From Streptomyces sp. CB02980 (GTDB lineage: Bacteria > Actinomycetota > Actinomycetes > Streptomycetales > Streptomycetaceae), in the NCBI RefSeq assembly GCF_014451325.2, contig NZ_JACSCH020000017.1:124001-188000 (forward strand): 64,000 nucleotides of DNA. The letters are read 5' to 3'. The notes under the pieces were generated by a model, which worked only from the letters and a program-made list of their open reading frames with translations, did no database searches and was not told the DNA's origin. This document shows positions 17,101-23,688 of the stretch, in pieces; position 1 is the first letter of the stretch, and the number at the start of each line of letters is the position of its first letter. The position numbers and the translations under genes were made by a program.

Positions 17101-17185
17101 GGTTCTACGGTGAGGTTCTACGGGTTGCCCGGTGCCCGCGAGGGCCACAGGCGCCGCCAGGCGGGCCGCAGAGGGGCGCAGCCGG

Positions 17186-17653
17186 TCAGATGCGGACCTG
17201 TACGGCGCCGGCGAGGCGGTCGTGGAGGCCGCGGCCGTCACGGTCCCAGATGAGGGCCGGGATCGCCAGGCAGACGAGCAGGGAGCGGAGCGCCACGCGC
17301 AGGAGGCCGAGGCGGCCGCCGTTCACGGAGACGACCCCGAGGCCGAAGAGGCGCTTGCCGGGGGTCGAGCCGACGGTGCCGACGGTCAGCACGCTCAGGA
17401 CGAGCAGGATGACGAGGGCCCAGTTGCCGGTGGCCTGGTTGTAGCCGTCGGTGATCAGGCCGTATGCGATCAGCGTGCAGAGGGCCCAGTCGACGGCGAG
17501 GGCGCCGAGACGCCGCCCGGGGCGGGCGATCGAACCGGGGCCCTCCTCGGGCAGCCCCAGCTGCTGACCGCGGTAGCCGAAGTCGACGCCTGCGTCCTCG
17601 GCCGCCGCGCGGGGGCCGGAGAGCCAAGATCCGAGTGCTTGCCTGTTGTCCAC
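17186..17653 (-). CDS. RDD-family membrane protein
   Basis: A 155-residue integral membrane protein. The RDD signature is present (RPGRRLGALAVDWALC with Arg and Asp, and TPGKRLFGLGVVSVNG between helices), with about three transmembrane segments (ALCTLIAYGLI, WALVILLVLSVLTVGTVG, SLLVCLAIPALIW). RDD proteins are thought to be small transporters or accessory membrane proteins; the role here is unknown. I chose GTG at 17653; an earlier in-frame start at 17728 would run into the glnA control region. It is divergent from glnA. Confidence 0.8.
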   Translation of the reverse strand: MDNRQALGSWLSGPRAAAEDAGVDFGYRGQQLGLPEEGPGSIARPGRRLGALAVDWALCTLIAYGLITDGYNQATGNWALVILLVLSVLTVGTVGSTPGKRLFGLGVVSVNGGRLGLLRVALRSLLVCLAIPALIWDRDGRGLHDRLAGAVQVRI

Positions 17654-17736
17654 GCGACCACGGTACTGCGCCCGTTTTTGATCACTTCGGCCCGGGTCGG
17701 CGAAGGGTGTCGGCAGGCCGGGCGACACCCACCTCG

Positions 17737-17775
17737 GTTAACTTCGACGAAACAATTGGGTCATGCTTGAGAAAT
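17737..17775. promoter_or_regulatory. Tandem GlnR binding site upstream of glnA
   Basis: GTTAAC (17737-17742), six bases, GAAAC (17749-17753), then six bases, GTCAT (17760-17764), six bases, GAAAT (17771-17775). This is the known GlnR arrangement (gTnAC-n6-GaAAC repeated every 22 bp), with a near-consensus first box and a weaker second box. It lies 100-139 bp before the glnA start and points to nitrogen control. Confidence 0.88.
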
Positions 17776-17875
17776 CCCGTCTGCCTATGGTCGGGTCCAG
17801 CGTGTGCCACCGCACTGGCCGCACGAACCAGCTGCAAACCCCGCCCCTCCCCGGGCCGGGAGTAGGAGGAGTGGG

Positions 17876-19300
17876 ATGTCCGAGACGCACGGGTTCCAGA
17901 ACGCCGACGAGGTCAAGAAGTACATCAAGGACAACGACGTCAAGATGGTCGACGTCCGTTTCTGCGACCTTCCGGGCGTGATGCAGCACTTCACGATCCC
18001 GGCGACGGCGTTCGACCCGTCGGAGGAGCTCGCCTTCGACGGTTCGTCGATCCGCGGCTTCCAGGCGATCCACGAGTCCGACATGGCGCTCCGCGCCGAC
18101 CTGTCGACCGCCCGCGTGGACCCCTTCCGCCGCGACAAGACGCTGAACATCAACTTCTTCATCCACGACCCGATCACGGGCGAGCAGTACAGCCGTGACC
18201 CGCGGAACATCGCGAAGAAGGCCGAGGCGTACCTCGCGTCCACCGGCATCGCCGACACCGCGTACTTCGGCCCCGAGGCCGAGTTCTACGTGTTCGACTC
18301 GGTGCGCTTCGAGACCTCGGCGAACCAGGGCTTCTACCACATCGACTCCGAGGCCGGCGCCTGGAACACCGGTTCCGAGGAGAACAACCGCGGCTACAAG
18401 GTCCGCTACAAGGGCGGCTACTTCCCGGCCCCGCCGGTCGACCACTTCGCCGACCTGCGCTCGGAGATCTCCCTGGAGCTGGAGAACGTCGGCCTGCAGG
18501 TCGAGCGCCAGCACCACGAGGTCGGCACCGCCGGCCAGGCCGAGATCAACTACAAGTTCAACACGCTGCTCGCCGCGGCCGACGACCTGATGCTCTTCAA
18601 GTACATCGTGAAGAACGTCGCCTGGCGCAACGGCAAGACCGCGACCTTCATGCCGAAGCCGATCTTCGGTGACAACGGCTCGGGCATGCACGTCCACCAG
18701 TCGCTGTGGGCGAACGGCGACCCGCTGTTCTACGACGAGACGGGCTACGCGGGCCTCTCGGACACCGCCCGCTACTACATCGGCGGCATCCTCAAGCACG
18801 CCCCGTCGCTGCTCGCCTTCACCAACCCGACGGTGAACTCGTACCACCGCCTGGTCCCGGGCTTCGAGGCCCCGGTCAACATGGTGTACTCGCAGCGCAA
18901 CCGCTCCGCCGCCATGCGCATCCCGATCACGGGCTCGAACCCGAAGGCCAAGCGCGTCGAGTTCCGCGCGCCGGACCCGTCCTCGAACCCGTACCTCGCC
19001 TTCTCGGCGCTGCTCCTCGCGGGCCTCGACGGCATCAAGAACAAGATCGAGCCGGCGGAGCCGATCGACAAGGACCTCTACGAGCTCGCTCCCGAGGAGC
19101 ACGCGAACGTCCAGCAGGTCCCGACCAACCTGGAAGCCGTCCTCCACGCCCTCGAGGACGACAACGAGTACCTGCAGGCCGGCGGCGTCTTCACGTCCGA
19201 CCTGATCGAGACCTGGATCGACTACAAGCGCACCCACGAGATCGCCCCGATCCAGCTGCGCCCGCACCCGCACGAGTTCGAGCTCTACTTCGACCTCTAA
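17876..19300 (+). CDS. glnA: Glutamine synthetase, type I
   Basis: GlnA condenses glutamate and ammonia with ATP; it is a cytoplasmic dodecamer. The 474-residue protein has the metal/ATP-site motifs FDGSSIRGF, PEAEFYVFD, NGSGMHVHQS and NRSAAMRIP. The adenylylation loop DLYELAPEEHANV keeps the tyrosine modified by GlnE, whose gene lies at the right end of this window. ATG 17876 is preceded by AGTAGGAGGAG. A tandem GlnR site lies upstream and a strong hairpin downstream, so it is monocistronic. Confidence 0.97.
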   Translation: MSETHGFQNADEVKKYIKDNDVKMVDVRFCDLPGVMQHFTIPATAFDPSEELAFDGSSIRGFQAIHESDMALRADLSTARVDPFRRDKTLNINFFIHDPITGEQYSRDPRNIAKKAEAYLASTGIADTAYFGPEAEFYVFDSVRFETSANQGFYHIDSEAGAWNTGSEENNRGYKVRYKGGYFPAPPVDHFADLRSEISLELENVGLQVERQHHEVGTAGQAEINYKFNTLLAAADDLMLFKYIVKNVAWRNGKTATFMPKPIFGDNGSGMHVHQSLWANGDPLFYDETGYAGLSDTARYYIGGILKHAPSLLAFTNPTVNSYHRLVPGFEAPVNMVYSQRNRSAAMRIPITGSNPKAKRVEFRAPDPSSNPYLAFSALLLAGLDGIKNKIEPAEPIDKDLYELAPEEHANVQQVPTNLEAVLHALEDDNEYLQAGGVFTSDLIETWIDYKRTHEIAPIQLRPHPHEFELYFDL

Positions 19301-19326
19301 GCCGTACCGCGCGAGCGAGGTTCTCC

Positions 19327-19366
19327 CGAGGCCCGTCGTCCCCCTTCGAGGGGGCGGCGGGCCTCG
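19327..19366 (+). terminator. Terminator after glnA
   Basis: CGAGGCCCG and CGAGGCCCG-complement arms (19327-19345 with 19349-19366) form an 18-bp stem with one bulged T and one G-U pair around a TCG loop, 26 bp after the glnA stop. Confidence 0.75.
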
Positions 19367-19410
19367 CCGTGTCCGGCCGAGATCACAGGAATGCGAACAG
19401 GTGACGAACT

Positions 19411-19463
19411 CTCGTGCGTACCTACGAGTAGGGGGTTCACGCTCCGCGACTGATCGATAGCGT
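19411..19463 (+). promoter_or_regulatory. Candidate promoter and operator of the CDPS-P450 operon
   Basis: TTCACG (19436-19441), a 16-bp spacer and TAGCGT (19458-19463) form a weak promoter about 58 bp before the CDPS start. Immediately upstream, CTCGT...ACGAG (19411-19428) is an 18-bp inverted repeat with 14 of 18 matching positions, a possible operator. Confidence 0.35.
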
Positions 19464-19521
19464 GTGGTCGTCGCCGCCGCCACACCCGGAGCACAGGGCT
19501 CCGCTGGGACTAGCTGGCGCG

Positions 19522-20250
19522 ATGAGGACTGCCGACGTGACTCAGGCGGCTTTCGCCCCTGCAGAGACGCTCCGACTCCAGCCGTACACCGATCACTGCC
19601 GCGTCATCGCCGACGAAGGCGCGCACGTGGTCATCGGCGTCTCTCCGGGAAACAGTTATTTCACCGCCCAGCGGCTGCGCGAGCTGACGCGCTGGGGCTT
19701 GGACCACTTCGACCAGGTCGATCTCGTCTACACCGATCTGCATGTCTCCGACATGTACGAGGCACTGGGGTACGGGAGCGACGAGGCGCGACGGAAGGCC
19801 GTCAAGAACCTGCGGGGGGTGCGGGCGAAGGTCGGGGCGGCCGTGGCCGAGGCCGATCCCACGGGGGTACGGGTACGGGCCCGCGGGATGTCGGAGTTCC
19901 AGGCCCTCCCCGCGTACCAGGAGCTGCACCGCCAGGTCGTGACCGCCGTCGACGGGGATCCGGTGGTACGGGAGACCTGCGACGCGCTCACCGGGATCTT
20001 CCTGGCCGGGAAGCTGACACCGGGGCAGGAGGCGAGCGGGCTCCAGAAGGAGGTGTGCCGCGCGTACATCTGCGCCGAGGTGCCGCTGTTCCTGGACACC
20101 CCCGCGATCCTCGGGGTGCCGTCGTCGCTCAACTGCTACCACCAGGCCCTGCCCCTCGCCGATCTGCTCTACGCCCGGGGCACCGGGCTGCGTGCCTCCC
20201 GCAACCAGGGGCACGGCATCATCACGCCTGTCGAAGGAGATTCGCGATGA
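19522..20250 (+). CDS. Cyclodipeptide synthase (CDPS), NYH type
   Basis: CDPSs use two aminoacyl-tRNAs to make a 2,5-diketopiperazine by a ping-pong mechanism on a serine. This 242-residue protein has the catalytic motif IGVSPGNSYF (nucleophile Ser41, Asn44), the Tyr-x3-Glu pair in YICAEVPLF (Tyr182, Glu186) and LNCYHQALP (Tyr206-His207). Asn plus Tyr-His place it in the NYH subfamily with AlbC and Rv2275. Basic residues around RRKAVKNLRGVRAK could bind tRNA. The P450 gene overlaps its stop by ATGA, so the two are translationally coupled. ATG 19522 is assumed; GTG 19537 is possible. The P450's kinship to CYP121 suggests a cyclo-Tyr-Tyr product, but amino-acid specificity cannot be read directly. 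Confidence 0.93.
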   Translation: MRTADVTQAAFAPAETLRLQPYTDHCRVIADEGAHVVIGVSPGNSYFTAQRLRELTRWGLDHFDQVDLVYTDLHVSDMYEALGYGSDEARRKAVKNLRGVRAKVGAAVAEADPTGVRVRARGMSEFQALPAYQELHRQVVTAVDGDPVVRETCDALTGIFLAGKLTPGQEASGLQKEVCRAYICAEVPLFLDTPAILGVPSSLNCYHQALPLADLLYARGTGLRASRNQGHGIITPVEGDSR

Positions 20251-21440
20251 CCGTGGTCACGACGAACGAACTGCCCGCGTTCCCCTTCGACTGGGACGGG
20301 ACCCGGCTGCCCGCGGAGGTCGAGGCGCTCCGCGCCGAACCCGTACGGCGTGTGCGGACGATCGCCGGGGCCGAGGCCTGGCTGGTCTCCTCGTACGAGC
20401 TGTGCCGACAGGTCCTGGAGGACCCGCGGTTCAGCCTCAAGGACACCTCGGCGCCGGGCGCCCCGCGGCAGTACGCGCTGACGATCCCGCCGCACGTGGT
20501 GAACAACATGGGCAACATCACCGGGGCCGGACTGCGCAAGGCCGTGATGAAGGCGATCAACCCGAAGGCGCCCGGTCTGGAGGAGTGGCTGCGGGCGCGG
20601 GCCGGGGCCCTGGTGGACGCGCTGGTCGCCGAGGGGGCGCCCGGGGAGCTGCGGGGCGCCTACGCCGATCCGTACTCGGCGGGGCTGCACTGCCGGATGC
20701 TGGGCATCCCGGAGGAGGACGGGCCTCGGCTGCTGCGCAGTCTGGACGTGGCCTTCATGAACGCCCCGCACGAGATCGAGGCGGCCCGGCTCCACTGGGA
20801 CCGGGACATCGCGTACATGGCCGGGCGCCTCGACGATCCGGCGACGGGTGGGCTGATGGCGGAGCTCGCGGCGCTGCGCGAGGATCCCGACTACGCCCAT
20901 CTGACGGACGAGATGCTGGCGACGGTGGGCGTGACGCTGTTCGGTGCCGGGGTGATCTCCACCGCCGGGTTCCTGACGATGGCGCTCGTGTCGGTGCTGA
21001 CCCGGCCGGACGTGCGGGAGGCGCTGACCGCCGGCGAGCAAGGGGTGGCCGGGGCGATGGACGAACTGCTGCGGGTGAACCTGTCGATCGGCGACGGGCT
21101 GCCCCGGCTGGCCCTGGAGGACGTGCGGCTCGGCGAGGTCGAGGTGCGGGCCGGTGAACTGATCCTGGTGCTGGTGGAGGCCGCGAACCACGATCCGGAG
21201 CACTTCCCGGACCCGCTGGCCTTCCGGCCGGACCGGGAGAACGCCGCCGAGCACCTCTCCTTCGGCGGCGGGCGGCACTACTGCCCGGCGACGGCGCTCG
21301 GCAAAAGGCACGCCGAGATCGCCCTGGAGACGCTCCTCGACCGGCTGCCGGGGCTGCGGCTCGCGGTGCCGGTCGAACAGCTGGTGTGGCGCACCAACTT
21401 CATGAAGCGGCTCCCCGAGCGGTTGCCGGTGGCCTGGTAG
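20247..21440 (+). CDS. CYP121-like cytochrome P450 (cyclodipeptide oxidase)
   Basis: A 397-residue soluble P450. The haem-binding loop is FGGGRHYCPATALGKRH, with the axial Cys at about 346; the I-helix reads LFGAGVISTAGFLTMAL; and the C-terminus is LVWRTNFMKRLPERLPVAW. These closely match my recollection of M. tuberculosis CYP121 (Rv2276, 396 aa, Cys345), which couples the two rings of cyclo-Tyr-Tyr to mycocyclosin and is likewise next to its CDPS. Actinobacterial relatives are reported to make mycocyclosin and nucleobase adducts. The position of CYP121 Arg386 is Lys here. GAAGGAGATTCGCG is the ribosome site and the start overlaps the CDPS stop. No ferredoxin gene is adjacent. Confidence 0.92.
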   Translation: MTVVTTNELPAFPFDWDGTRLPAEVEALRAEPVRRVRTIAGAEAWLVSSYELCRQVLEDPRFSLKDTSAPGAPRQYALTIPPHVVNNMGNITGAGLRKAVMKAINPKAPGLEEWLRARAGALVDALVAEGAPGELRGAYADPYSAGLHCRMLGIPEEDGPRLLRSLDVAFMNAPHEIEAARLHWDRDIAYMAGRLDDPATGGLMAELAALREDPDYAHLTDEMLATVGVTLFGAGVISTAGFLTMALVSVLTRPDVREALTAGEQGVAGAMDELLRVNLSIGDGLPRLALEDVRLGEVEVRAGELILVLVEAANHDPEHFPDPLAFRPDRENAAEHLSFGGGRHYCPATALGKRHAEIALETLLDRLPGLRLAVPVEQLVWRTNFMKRLPERLPVAW

Positions 21441-21459
21441 CGGGCGGGAATCCGACGAC

Positions 21460-21489
21460 GGCGCTGCCCGGCCCTGGCCGGGCAGCGCC
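21460..21489. terminator. Terminator between P450 and the 21499 gene
   Basis: A 13-bp GC stem (21460-21472 with 21477-21489) with a CCTG loop, between two convergent genes. It can act in both directions. Confidence 0.7.
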
Positions 21490-21498
21490 CCTCCGCGG

Positions 21499-21774
21499 TC
21501 AGCGGCCGTAGCGGATCATGGCTCGCACCATGCGGCAGGTGGTGTCCGAGGGCGGGTGGATGCCGATGTGGTGGGCCGTGCTGCGTATCGTCGCGTTCGT
21601 GGCCTTCGACGGGACGTAGACGCCGGCGTCGAGGAGGGCGATCGCGAGGCGCATGGCCTTCAGCCGGCGGTTGTGCGTCACGTACCACTCGCGGGGGCGG
21701 CCCGCGGGGAGCGGCTTCTTCCGGAGCGGCTTCCAGGGTTCGAGGGACGGTGTCCGGATCACGGCGAGAGCCAT
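21499..21774 (-). CDS. Small conserved Streptomyces protein (91 aa)
   Basis: A basic 91-residue protein with GRPREWYVTHNRRLKAMRLA, then LLDAGVYVPSKATNATIR and HHIGIHPPSDTTCRMVRAMI. The pattern looks like a small helical DNA- or RNA-binding protein, and I recall similar short proteins in many streptomycetes, without known function. A perfect AGGAGG seven bases before the ATG supports it as a real gene. It is convergent with the P450 gene. Confidence 0.7.
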   Translation of the reverse strand: MALAVIRTPSLEPWKPLRKKPLPAGRPREWYVTHNRRLKAMRLAIALLDAGVYVPSKATNATIRSTAHHIGIHPPSDTTCRMVRAMIRYGR

Positions 21775-21922
21775 GGGCTACCTCCTGGCGAACGGCGGGA
21801 TGCGGGCCCTCCCCGGGACCCTCACCTTCACCCCCCATTTTAGTGGCCCCCACTGACAATCGCCCCTGGCCAGAGGGGGTTTGGGGGGTGGTGGAGGGGG
21901 CTCTGGGGGGTACCGTGGGGGC

Positions 21923-22282
21923 ATGGAGATCTGGATCAATCCCGCCTGTTCCAAGTGCCGCAGCGCCCTCACCCTTCTCGACGCCGAGGGCGCCGACTAC
22001 ACCGTGCGCCGATACCTGGAGGACGTGCCCTCCCCCGACGAGATCCGGCAGGTGCTCGACCGGCTCGGGCTCGAGCCGTGGGACATCACGCGGACACAGG
22101 AGGCCGTCGCCAAGGAGCTCGGGGTGACGGAGTGGGCCCGCGACGCCGAGAGCCGCGAGCGGTGGATCGAGGCCCTCTCCGCGCATCCCAAGCTCATCCA
22201 GCGGCCGATCATCACCGCCGAGGACGGCACGGCCGTCGTCGGCCGGTCCGAGGAGGCCGTGCGGGACGCGCTCTCCCGCTAG
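21923..22282 (+). CDS. ArsC/Spx-family thioredoxin-fold protein (arsenate reductase-like)
   Basis: A 119-residue thioredoxin-fold protein. The N-terminal motif NPACSKCRSALTLL supplies the ArsC-type catalytic Cys (with a CxxC pair), WDITRTQEA and HPKLIQRPIITAEDG contain the conserved Arg residues of arsenate reductases (RPI). It could be a glutaredoxin-linked arsenate reductase or YffB-like reductase; no other arsenic gene is nearby. ATG 21923 follows a G-rich leader without a clear ribosome site. It is convergent with the hydrolase gene. Confidence 0.82.
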   Translation: MEIWINPACSKCRSALTLLDAEGADYTVRRYLEDVPSPDEIRQVLDRLGLEPWDITRTQEAVAKELGVTEWARDAESRERWIEALSAHPKLIQRPIITAEDGTAVVGRSEEAVRDALSR

Positions 22283-22312
22283 GAGCCTCGGCCCGGGCCC
22301 GATCGACACCCC

Positions 22313-23179
22313 CTAGGACACCAGGAAGCTCGTGAGGGCGGTCAGGGTCGCGGGCGGCAGAGTGGCCGGGAGGGTGTGGTGGGTCGCCTCCGGGACGAGC
22401 TCCGTTCGCAGGCCCAGAGCCGTCGCCCGCTTCGCCGCCCCGCGCGCGTCGTGCGGCCGGCTGCCCTCCGCAAGGAGGACCAGGGCCGGCGGGCGCAGGG
22501 CCGCGAGTTCGGTGGCGGTCGGGCAGGGGCCGGTGACCGGGCGGAGGCGCGGGAGTTCCGCCGCCAGGGTGTCCAGGCGGCGTACCCGGGGGTCGTGTTC
22601 CGCGCCGCCCGTCTCCCACGCCAGGAACGCCGCCGTCCGCGCGGCCGTCGGGCGCAGCAGCGTCGGGAGCGCCCGCAGCAGATAGCCCGGGCGGAAGCCG
22701 GCGAAACATCCGGTCGGGTCGAGCAGGACGAGGCGGTCCGTCCGGTCCGGGGCCGCCAGCGCGTACCGGAGCGCGATCCACCCTCCGTACGAGTGGCCGC
22801 AGAAGGCCGCCGAGGTCAGTCCGAGGCCGTCGAGCACGGCGTCCAGCCAGGCCGTCAGGTCGGCGGCCGTACGGATCGGGCGGCCGTCCGTCCGGCTGCG
22901 GCCCGGGCCGCCGACGAGGTCGACGGCGTGCACCCGGTGCGTCGCGCCGAGCGCCGCGGCCGTGGTGCGCCAGGAGCCGGCGGCCGACCCGCCGCCCGGC
23001 AGGAGGAGGACCGGCGGGCCGTCCTCGGCGCCGTGGTGCAGGAGGTGCGTGGTGCCGTAGGGGGTGGGGAGTTCCGAGGCCGTCGTGGGGTGCGGCCAGG
23101 CCGCGAGGAGTTCGTCGTACGCGGAATCGAAGGCGAGCGCGGAGTCGAAGGCGGAGTCGAAGGTTCGGGACGCGGGCAT
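22313..23179 (-). CDS. Alpha/beta hydrolase
   Basis: A 288-residue alpha/beta hydrolase. The oxyanion segment LLPGGGSAAGSWR is near residue 58, the nucleophile elbow is CGHSYGG (GxSxG), the acid is probably in the LVLLAEGSRP region and the catalytic His lies in VPEATHHTLP. No signal peptide: cytoplasmic. The N-terminus has a FDSA repeat. ATG 23179 follows AGGACCAGGAG. It is divergent from a MarR regulator over a 56-bp gap holding a palindrome, so it is probably that regulator's target. Substrate unknown. Confidence 0.85.
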   Translation of the reverse strand: MPASRTFDSAFDSALAFDSAYDELLAAWPHPTTASELPTPYGTTHLLHHGAEDGPPVLLLPGGGSAAGSWRTTAAALGATHRVHAVDLVGGPGRSRTDGRPIRTAADLTAWLDAVLDGLGLTSAAFCGHSYGGWIALRYALAAPDRTDRLVLLDPTGCFAGFRPGYLLRALPTLLRPTAARTAAFLAWETGGAEHDPRVRRLDTLAAELPRLRPVTGPCPTATELAALRPPALVLLAEGSRPHDARGAAKRATALGLRTELVPEATHHTLPATLPPATLTALTSFLVS

Positions 23180-23205
23180 CTCCTGGTCCTCTCGTTCGGC
23201 GATAC

Positions 23206-23220
23206 TCTCGCTCAGCGAGA
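23206..23220. promoter_or_regulatory. Perfect palindrome between hydrolase and MarR (candidate MarR operator)
   Basis: TCTCGCT-C-AGCGAGA (23206-23220) has perfect 7-bp arms, and TA/TA flank it at 23202-23224. MarR dimers bind such 15-20 bp palindromes. It lies in the 56-bp divergent gap, overlapping where both promoters must be. Confidence 0.65.
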
Positions 23221-23235
23221 TAATAGGAGGACGCG

Positions 23236-23688
23236 GTGGCCGAGTCACCCGAGCTGCTCACCTTTCACCTGCTCCGCGAGGTCACCGTCGAATACGGCCT
23301 CCGGCAGGGCGAGTTCGCCGCCCGCAACGGCATGCACCCCACCGACGTACGCGCCCTGATCTGTCTCCTCGACGCCGAGCGCGCCGGCACCGACGCCACC
23401 GCCGGGTGGCTCGGCGAGCGGCTCGGACTCAACTCGGCCGGCACGACCGCCGTCGTCGACCGGCTCGAACGCCTCGGCCACGTGGCCCGCGTCCGCGACA
23501 CCCGCGACCGGCGGCGGGTGCTCCTCACCGTGGAGGACCGGGCGAAGGAACTGGGGCGAGCCCACTTCGGGCCCCTCGTCGAAGGGGCCGTGGCCCTGCT
23601 CGACGGGTTCGAGGAGGGCGAGAAGGAGGCCGTACGGCGCTTCCTGACCGGCGTACGGGACCTCATGAGCGACGGTGAGGAGTCGTGA
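23236..23688 (+). CDS. MarR-family transcriptional regulator
   Basis: A 150-residue regulator. The winged helix spans about residues 38-100 (GMHPTDVRALICLLDAER, then GLNSAGTTAVVDRLERLG and the wing VRDTRDRRRVLLTVE), typical of MarR. GTG 23236 follows AGGAGG at 23226. It is divergent from the hydrolase gene and its end overlaps the MocR gene by GTGA, so these two regulators are co-translated. Confidence 0.9.
   Translation: MAESPELLTFHLLREVTVEYGLRQGEFAARNGMHPTDVRALICLLDAERAGTDATAGWLGERLGLNSAGTTAVVDRLERLGHVARVRDTRDRRRVLLTVEDRAKELGRAHFGPLVEGAVALLDGFEEGEKEAVRRFLTGVRDLMSDGEES

Noticed and set aside
17763..17981. A 72-codon frame starting within the GlnR site and overlapping glnA
   Set aside because: It has Arg/Ser/Thr-rich shadow composition in the glnA coding part and no ribosome site. 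It is most likely chance.
21923..22282. An arsenic-resistance operon
   Set aside because: Only an ArsC/Spx-like gene is present, with no ArsR, ArsB or Acr3 nearby.
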